Assembly (NCBI RefSeq): GCF_037975245.1 | Contig: NC_092573.1 | Location: 11,626,001-11,690,000 of the forward strand | Length of the DNA: 64,000 bases | Direction: 5' to 3' | From: Apostichopus japonicus | Lineage: Eukaryota; Echinodermata; Holothuroidea; Aspidochirotida; Stichopodidae | Part shown: one piece after another, positions 48,769 to 58,500 of the stretch | Layout: each line of letters begins with the position of its first letter | How positions within the stretch are numbered: position 1 is the stretch's first letter | Notes under the pieces: generated by a model | What the model was told of the DNA's origin: nothing | Seen by the model: the letters and a program-made list of their open reading frames with translations, nothing else | Database searches by the model: none | Position numbers and translations under genes: made by a program

Positions 48769-49118
48769 TTAAAGGCATTGAAGACTCGCCCCAAACCGCG
48801 TGCCTCGCTCTGAAATAGTTAACTTTCCGTGGCTTGCAAGTGACATTTTTTTCTTGTCGCTACAAAATGCAGACAGTAATGTAACGTGATACCTTGTTAT
48901 CTTTTATCTAGACCTAAGATGTCCATCGCTGCTATGTACACTGTGTTGTGGGTATTGACCGTATTGCTGTATGTACTGACTGTACACTAGTGTCTAATTA
49001 CCGACGGTAGCAAGTAGTGTGTGTATTTTCTGGGATCGATGGTGGTGTCTTACACTTCCATTACACCTCATTAGAAACTAGGTCAGATTACCGGCATTAG
49101 AGTCTTCACACCCTTTAA
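48769..49118 (-). mobile_element. TTAA-flanked MITE, copy C (reverse orientation)
   Basis: It begins TTTAAAGGCATTGAAGACTC and ends GAGTCTTCACACCCTTTAA. The interior is the reverse complement of copies A and B. Confidence 0.88.
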
Positions 49119-49955
49119 CAGATCTAAATTTTACATTACTGTTTCGACATGCAGTATAGTCTAAACAATATATTTTGATACTAATGTACATGTACAAAAC
49201 AAGATGATACACTGTTTATCATGGTTCAACGTCTGTACTGTAGTCCCAAGGCTGGCCCTTTCGCCCCGAGATTGGAGCTGATTAAATATCATCATTTATA
49301 ATGTAAACACAATCTCTGCCTAGGCCTAAAATTGTACCGTTCTTGCTTTTTTTGAAAGCATAAATTCTCAAAAGGATGCACCAGAAGATGACCACAGAGT
49401 CATTGATTTACTGGCGGTTGCTGAATCACTGGGTACATTTATTTTTACTGTCAGGGAGCTGACACCAAGTATTAATTTGCTCTTGCAGGCGTTTGAGTAA
49501 TGTTTTGAAAATTAAAGAAAACTGTTACTCTGTTAGTAAACATTGACAGCTAGACATGGTGATCATGGGTTATGGTTTCGATTGGACTTTGCATTCTGAA
49601 CAAGAATATTATATTTGGAATCAACGCAATTTACTTATACTTACTTACAGTACTACAGTATATGTACTTAGAATTAATTTGATGAAGTAAATCTAGAAGT
49701 ATTTCTTATTAATATTTTGATAAATTGTTATCCCAGTTTGACTGATATAATGTACTTTGGAAGCTTTATAGTGGCAAAATATTTAATCAAAAAGTTGTCT
49801 TTAATTGGAAGGCCAAAAATATATATGTGTTAAGAATTTTGATGTCCATGCATGTGGAAGTTAAATTCTCTAAAATTAAATAGGCAGCATAAATTTCCCA
49901 TTTTATATCTCCTGTTATTGTTTTCTTTGTTCCTTCAGTTGTTCTTGCCACTACG

Positions 49956-52900
49956 ATGAACTCGCAGTACTCTCCAGTTCATCGTAACCTGTTTACATTG
50001 CTCATTGGCTTACATCTCGGCCTGCAGGCGGCTGCAGCCTCCGAGCTGCAGGAGACACCACTGAGGGCAGTTGTCGAACCAGTGTCAAGCTTTACCTGTA
50101 AACTTATGGGGAATGATACCTGTGACACTGCAGATATATTCTGTAAGTACTGCTGCTTCTATGATCTTCTATGAATTTATGGTTGAATATTAAGTTTATG
50201 TTTAACTATTTATGGTTATAATTAACTATTTATGGTTATAATTAACTATTAAGTGCTTCTGCACTGAGCAGGACTACCCTAATTAAAGATAACAATAATA
50301 AAAATATAAAAAATATTAAAAATTAGTGCATGAGATATCGTTACAAGATATTTCTCAGAGTTACTGTATATGGCCACCGTTCATCCTTATCACCTTACAT
50401 TACTGTCTGCATTTTGTAGCGACAAGAAAAAAACTTCACTTGCAAGCAAACGGAAAGCTAACTTTTTCAGAGGGCGACACACGGTTTGGGGCAAGCCTTC
50501 AATGCTTTTAAGGGTTATACATAACCTAATCTACCATAAGCTAGTGGAAATTAGTGTACAGCAGTTACAATATGAGGTTAAACAATAACCTAATCTACCA
50601 TAAGCTAGTGGAAAGTAGTATGTACAGCAGTTACATTATTAGGTTATACAGTAACCTAATGTAAGGCAGGGATTTAGGTGAACTAATGTCAGGTTAGCGT
50701 GGGCACCTTACACGGTAGGCATCACACACTAATCTGCCGCAAGTGAGTGGAACTTAGTGTACAGCAGTTACAACATTTTACAACCTTGCACATGTATGCA
50801 AGTTATGCTAATAAATATTACCCTGTGCAAACCAAATTGTAACTTGTATGCAAACTTCACCCAAAGATTGGCCAAACGATTTGAAAAGTTGGATATACTG
50901 GTACTTAATTGTGTCATAGCTTATATTTAACACTTTTTAAAAATTATTTTTGGGCTTAATTCTTTCACAGCTAACATAACATCTATAAAAGGCTACAGAA
51001 GTACAGATGTTCGTAGCCTGAACACAACCTTTATGTGGCAAGATGTTGCAACAGGTAAGACAAATATTGTAATTTGTCACGTAACCCTACAGTACTGTAC
51101 TAGCCCTGTGTCAAAGTATGAGCCCAAACTGTTCATGTCTGCCTGGAAAATACAATAAATATTAGTGGCACAATTCCCTAAAATTACATATCCTATAAAT
51201 ATTGTAGAGGTGAAGCCCCAAAAGGTTTCCATGTTACGTTTTAAAAAAATATTATTATATATTATAAAGTTGAATTTTGCCTATTATTCAATCTCCCAAT
51301 TTTTGTTTCGGATGGAACAAAAATTTGTGAATTTACCGAATCTTTACCGCTGTGAAAGGCAGTTTCAGTACATAGGTCTACCTCTCTTAAAAAAACAGTC
51401 AGTTGGATATCCTACATCACATGATGAGGTTCTACATCCTTCTCATATGTATGTGTGTATGTATGTATTTTAGATCCTCCTGCAAGCAGGAACTCGCGAA
51501 GAAGCCATCATTGGCTTATCAAAGCCGCAAGCTGACCGAAGTCAGTCTCTTACATTCATATTTAACGTCCATGATTATGAATTGTCAATTGTCAACAACT
51601 CTGTAACTGGACGACATACATTACGACATACATATCACCTTGACTTTGTCAGATCTCTCATATGAAGTGGCCCTATTGAAAACTTATTTGCATTCCGGTA
51701 AAACTGGCCAACCGGCATATGCGAGCAGTCTCTGCCTACCGAAGACATGTCGGTCTATAGTGGAGGATAAAGACAGGTGCAGCTACATAGAGAAATGGTA
51801 CAACACAGTAAGTATATACTGAAGTTAAATCTTCCTCGGGTGTGTAACCATTGTAGGTTTTGATTCCCTGTCGGATGCAAAATGAATCTAGTGCAATAGT
51901 GATGGGATGTGTGTCTGTATGTGCATGACACTGTGGCTTGTTCACACAATATACAATAATATTTAATAATATTTGAGTTTGATATAGCGCTTTACACCAG
52001 CGATAGGTCTCAAAGCACTTTACAGACGTTATATGACCCCCTGGTCAATGATAACCTGTCCCAGAGACAATCCCTCCAGTCGATAGCAGTTATATACTGC
52101 GCCCAATGACAAGTTACCTCGCAGGTACCCATTTAACTCCCTGGGTGGAGATAGGCAAGTGAGATAAAGCATCTTGCCCAAGGACACAACGTAACGAACT
52201 AGGCATGAATCGGACCAGCAATCCTTGGATCACAAGTCCGACGCCATAGCCAATTGGCCAGCACGCTATGATATGTGAACTCATTTCATACTTGGAATGT
52301 GGAAACAACTTAATGGTTTCGTGACTGAAAATTGTATGCTGCATTGTTCCAAGGTCATTTGAGGTCAACACAGGTCAAAGTCTGGAAAATCTCGTAATGA
52401 ATGAAATTAATTAACTCAAAAGTAAAACTTGGATGAACTTTTACACTTGATACATGGATCCACCTTTGTATTCAAAGTATAAGAACTATCAGTACAGAGT
52501 TTACTTTTTAATAATAAATCTTTTCATCTCCTGTAAAATATAACAATTTATGAATCACTAATTATAAGCCTGTTGACATTCTGTTAAATTTGTTTTTTTA
52601 ATGTATTTTTTTAGAAGTATTTATGTATAGTTGTGTAATATTTGTTTTCTTTAAGAGTCACTTAGTTTCAGTCAACTTTGACTTCAGAACTAGGTTAGTT
52701 AACATCTTTAGTGTTTTCTTCTATTGATCAGTAAAAAATTAGTGCTCAAAGTTTTTATAGCACTTTTGATAGCTCTGAACATTCCCTTAACAAAGTTCTA
52801 TGTTTCACCTGTGTACACCTGTGTAAAAAAAACCTGCTATACATGTTTACACTTGTACAGCAATTTGCCCGTTTTACGTAGCATTTTGCGAGGCGATACC

Positions 52901-53194
52901 AGATAAATTATTCTCTGTTGATGTTTTCAATTTGAAGTCTGGTGTATAATACTTGTTTTTAATATTAAGGTGATGACCCTATATGGCATCATGGGTAATA
53001 ATTAAATTTTTACTTTCCCCTGAAGTCTACAAAACGCATTACACTGGAGGCACCATATTCATTTGGATATCATCTGCTCGTAAGTAAAATTCATTTCAAT
53101 TTAAACATCTTTTATGAATTTTAAGAAGAAGCATTTTCATGATAATTCCAAGTGCGTGTGTGTGCATGCCATGTAGCTATTTGGTCATATATAC

Positions 53195-53270
<76 letters not shown>

Positions 53271-53431
53271 TGTATTTATATGTTGATACTAGATGAGACT
53301 AGTGGAACACTAGTAGTTGTAACTCGGAGTTTCACGCGTTATAGCGATCTTCAGACAACTCTCAACATATATTCCGCTCTGTCCAATGGACATAGAGCAC
53401 TCTGCGCCAAGATAGACGCCAACCTACTCTA

Positions 53432-53479
<48 letters not shown>

Positions 53480-55533
53480 TAATTTCTTGTTAGTTTGACA
53501 AAATATGTGACAGTCTTCAGTGTGAAGCCACCGGCAAGGTACTGCACAGTGCCGTTAAACTGGATTTTACATAGATGGAGGAAAGTCTCTAAATGAAAAA
53601 GAACGCTGTCAGTTGTTTTTTCGAAATTTGCAACAATCTTATTACAAAATATTATCCATACACCACTTTTTGTTTTATTTTCCTGACACAGATACGTCCT
53701 TGGAATAGAACCACTGGTGTTTACATGTGTGGTATCTTCCAGGGAGCCTTTGACTATGAAGGTAGGATTTGGGTTTAACGAATAAACCTTGCAATTACAT
53801 TGTTTCTTTTTCTCAGGATAAACAAGTCCTTTTATTGCAGGATGAAGATAATATATATATATATATCTATATATCTCTATATATATATTTAAAATGAACT
53901 TAATTCAAGAATTTTATGACAAATATTCATGTAAGTCTGGTACCAATATTCATATTTTTAAAGTCACCAGTTATTTTTGATACTGTGTTTAAAAGACATC
54001 ATCATTTTTTTTTCTGCCTCCTCATAGGATGTTGTCAGCTGAAATTTTGTCATTTACACAATCATCGTTCTTAGCGTCATGAATATATTCTTTAATATAC
54101 CCCAAATCATGAGAGAGTCAAAGTATTTAGCTTCCTGTTAAAGACAATTAGCTAAATATAATTGAATATTCAGCTGTATGTCTGGAAATATATGGAGAGT
54201 CATATAAAACTTTGAGGAACTTTTGATGACTTTTAGGAAGTTTATCATGCACATATTATATCCATTTCATTTAACAGAGTTCTGTTCAAAGCATCTCTTT
54301 TGAGATCCTGGCTGTAGGATTCATAAATGATTTCTTCGAAGTGGTTAGCACCATGGTTGATCTCTAGCCTAAGGCAAAATATGTCACCCAACCAGCTTTG
54401 TTCGATACAGGTGGCAATAGCCTACAGTAGATTAACAACCTTCCTCGAACCTCAGGAAATGTGTTCTTTTGTTCCTGGAAATGCACTTTCTATAGGATTT
54501 ATCCTTTACAATTAAGCCCAACTGCGGTAATAATGTTGTGGTTTCACCATCTGGTTTATTTTCATACTAGCTCCGCTCTTTCCCTCAGGATTTCTGAGTT
54601 GAGATGAATTCCAATTTTTCGTTAATACTCTGTGGTACTCCATGGTACGTACTTTCTCCATGGCATAGTACGTTACTCATTGGTACAAAGACTGGCAGGA
54701 CAATTTACAGCCAAAAAACAACAAACAGTGCAGTGAAGCTAAAAGTTACGTTTATTTGGGTGAATGAAATTGGTAATAATCAGCTGTTTCAATAGCTTTT
54801 CAAATTGTTCAATCTTAAGATTTATATCTATCATTTTTCAATTATCTTTTCACCAGAGTGTTTGCCAGCCACACATGATGAGGACTTTTGCAGACAGCAA
54901 GGTAAAATAATTTGTGACTCACTTGTTCGAATCCTGGTTCGATCACTGGTTTGAATCCTGTTTTATAAAAAAAAAAAAAAATCTTTGCTCTGTTCTGTTG
55001 TATATATGGGGGATGGGACAACATAATAAAAAACATATTTTGTTTTATAGAATAATTTACAGAAAATGAATAGTACAATAAGGGGGCCTAGGGAAATAAA
55101 TTGTCCCCATGGCCTGACCACCCTCTGTTAGGGACTGCCTCCCTTCTCCATCCTCAAGTTTGCTAATTCTTTCTCATAATTAATCTCTTTTTTTCTTACC
55201 TTGTTTTTTTTTTATACTTTGACCCATTTATTTGCAGAGATTGAGTTAGCTTCAGCCGTGGTCGATCTGGAAGCTGAAGTTTCTTGGAAAGGGGATGGAA
55301 ATGTATCGGTACTTGTAACCTGGGCTGAACCACTCCAGATTAATGTGATTGATAACGAGACCATCTCGATATTCTTCGTTAGCATCAACCCTGCTGGCAA
55401 GGATGAAAAAATGTTCTTTCAAGTGCAATATGAAAGGGTATGATTTCAAAGATGTAATATTTAAAGTTTGTTTTCATCCATCCATCCATCCATCCATCTG
55501 TCTGTCTGTCCATCCATTTGTGCAGTTCCTCCA

Positions 55534-55571
<38 letters not shown>

Positions 55572-58500
55572 CAGCCATCCATCCATTCGTCCATCTGTCC
55601 GTCATTGGCCTAAATATTAAACATTGGCTTTATAAATCTTTATAATTCAATGAAAGCCTTTCTTCCAATCCCATACAAACAACGGAACATCCATGAGCAT
55701 CCAACACCACTTTCCCTGTTTACCCTTTTCTTTTGTCTAAATTGTTTCAATGCACTGTAAAAACATGTCATATATATATATTTAGATGTGACATAATTAA
55801 ACCTGTATTCTGTCCAGATTTATCCTCTTGGTCTAACTCATTCTGATACGGTTAATGTTTCTTCGTTATCTGTAACGATTATCTTTCAGAGGGATCCAAG
55901 AAGGATCTATAGTCTGGAAATAGAGTTGAATCCGTTACCGTGGACCACACAACTTTTAACGTATGAAGTGTGGGTAAGTCTTAACACAAATATTTATAAA
56001 TTATGTTTCTTTATTGTGTTTTACCATGCAGAGAGCCTGATTGATAAATGTAAACTTTCAAATAGCTTTTGCTAAATATATATACTACAGAATATTGTAC
56101 TTTGTTGATAGTGAGGATGAGGAGAAAAGGGTGTGCGGGGAAGGGGCGGGAAGGGGGGGGGCAGGATTTACGTCTTTGAAGAATTTCCAGTATTTTGCAA
56201 TATGAAGGGTCTTGGAGAGTCCTTAACTCGTATGCTAACACATACGAAAGCCAACTAATGGTCAAATATGAAGCAGAAATTCTATTAATGTGGGACTTTC
56301 GAAATTTCAGAGTAGCCCAAGCCTTTTGGATGGAAAGAGAAAATGTATTCTTATGACACAGCAAGTTGATTTTTTTTCCTTTTTTATTCTTCTTGTGTGC
56401 ATGGCAACTTATCTTTTGGGAATGAGTTTCACTGTTACATCAGGCATGTGCCTGAACATGGTTTTTAGTCTTTCATACTCAAGTTTTTAGTTTTATATAA
56501 AACATGGTGTTTAGTCTTTATACTCAATTCTAACTCATTTTCAAGCCTAATTATTGATATAAATATAGAAGTGTACAAACCTTCATTTTTTAAAGTTAAT
56601 TTCTGCTTTCATATGTACTTTTGTCTTTAAAGGTAAGACCTCTGTTCCAACCTTCAAGCCATGGCAAGGAAGTGGCCATTGTAAGGTTCAACTTGACACG
56701 CTATATGAATAACAGCGAGAGTGAAACTACAGGTAATACCCTACAGACCCCTGTCCTATCCTGTACTATCCTGTACTATACTATACTGTACTGTACTATA
56801 CTGTACTATGCTGTACTATACTATACTATATTATACAGCACCTACTTATATTCCGGCCATTTGATTGGTCAATTGCTCGTTGATTGCATGCAAAATCCGC
56901 TCTATTGCACTCTATGAAATAGAACCATGTGTTGTACTTTTTTGATAGCACTTTTTTCAATGGTAAGAGAGCAGAGAAACCTGTCTGTTCAAAACAATCT
57001 GTTGCATGAGTGCATTTTACATCCAATTATATCCAAATTTGAAGGTGTTGAATAAAACAAATAATAAATGGTTTCCATTCGTGCAATAGTGCAAATATTT
57101 CATTCGTTGAAAGATGTAATTTGTTCCATTCAACTCGGCTGCGCCTCGTTGAATGGAACATTCCATCTTTCAACTCATGAAATATTTGCACTATCGCACT
57201 CATAACCATTTATTATTTGTATACTATACTATGCTATGCTATACTATACTATACTATACTATCCTATACTATACTGTACTGTACTATATTGTACTATACT
57301 GTACTATACTGTACTATACTTGACACGCTATATGAATAACATTGACAGTGAAACTACAGGTACAATCCTACAGACCCCTGTCCTATCCTGTACTATACTA
57401 TACTGTACTTTACTATTCTGTACTATACTGTACTATACTATACTACACTGTACTATACTGTACTGTACTATACTGTACTATACTTGACACGCTATATGAA
57501 TAACAGTGACAGTGAAACTACAGGTACAATCCTACAGACCCCTGTCCTATCCTATACTATCCTGTACTATACTGTACTGTACTATATTGTACTATACTGT
57601 ACTATACTTGACACGCTATATGAATAACAGTGACAGTGAAACTACAGGTACAATCCTACAGACCCCTGTCCTATCCTATACTATCCTGTACTATACTGTA
57701 CTGTACTATATTGTACTATACTGTACTATACTGTACTGTACTGTACTATACTGTACTATACTTGACACGCTATATGAATAACATTGACAGTGAAACTACA
57801 GGTACAATCCTACAGACCCCTGTCCTATCCTGTACTATACTATACTGTACTGTACTATTCTGTACTATACTGTACTATACTACACTGTACTATACTGTAC
57901 TGTACTATACTGTACTATACTGTACTATACTCTACTGTACTATACTCTACTATACTTGACACGCTATATGAATAACAGCGACAGTGAAACTACAGGTACA
58001 ATCCTACAGTTGTGTATTGAGAGCCTTAGTATTTTCAAATTGTGTTGCTTGGTGACCCCAATTTTCTTTTCACCTTTTAATCTTGGTGATCCTCCACTGG
58101 AAATGTTGTGGTTTGGGATAGGGGTATAAATGGGAGAAAGTTTCCCCCTGGCCTCCCTTACTTTGAGAATTTTTTTTGTCATTAAGGGTGTTTAGTTGCA
58201 AGAAGGTATTATATTTTGTAAATTTTGAGGTAAATTGGTCGAAAACATGTTTTCACTTTTTTTTGTGCAAATACTGACAAGCCTAGGTGGCAAATCATGA
58301 GCAAATCGTTAAAAACCATCCGTAGCTTCTTTCGTCGTTCAATAATGAAAACATTCCATCAGGATGGGAGTTATAATTTCTTTCAGGAAAGCAGAAAAAT
58401 ATACAACAAATGTTTGGTGCCTAAAATTCTGATTCCAGAACGTCACATGGAACTTTAATCTGCGGGCAAGCAAATGTAACCAAGACAATTATGTCATTTA

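Noticed and set aside
51165-51606. Open frames containing a [15 protein letters not shown]-like peptide, also found near 30.8-31.0 kb
   Set aside because: The shared peptide is the translation of the SINE body, not a conserved gene.
56621-57975. Several open frames rich in Tyr, Leu, Cys
   Set aside because: They are produced by CTGTACTATA-type repeats; only 56633-56732 is a real exon part.
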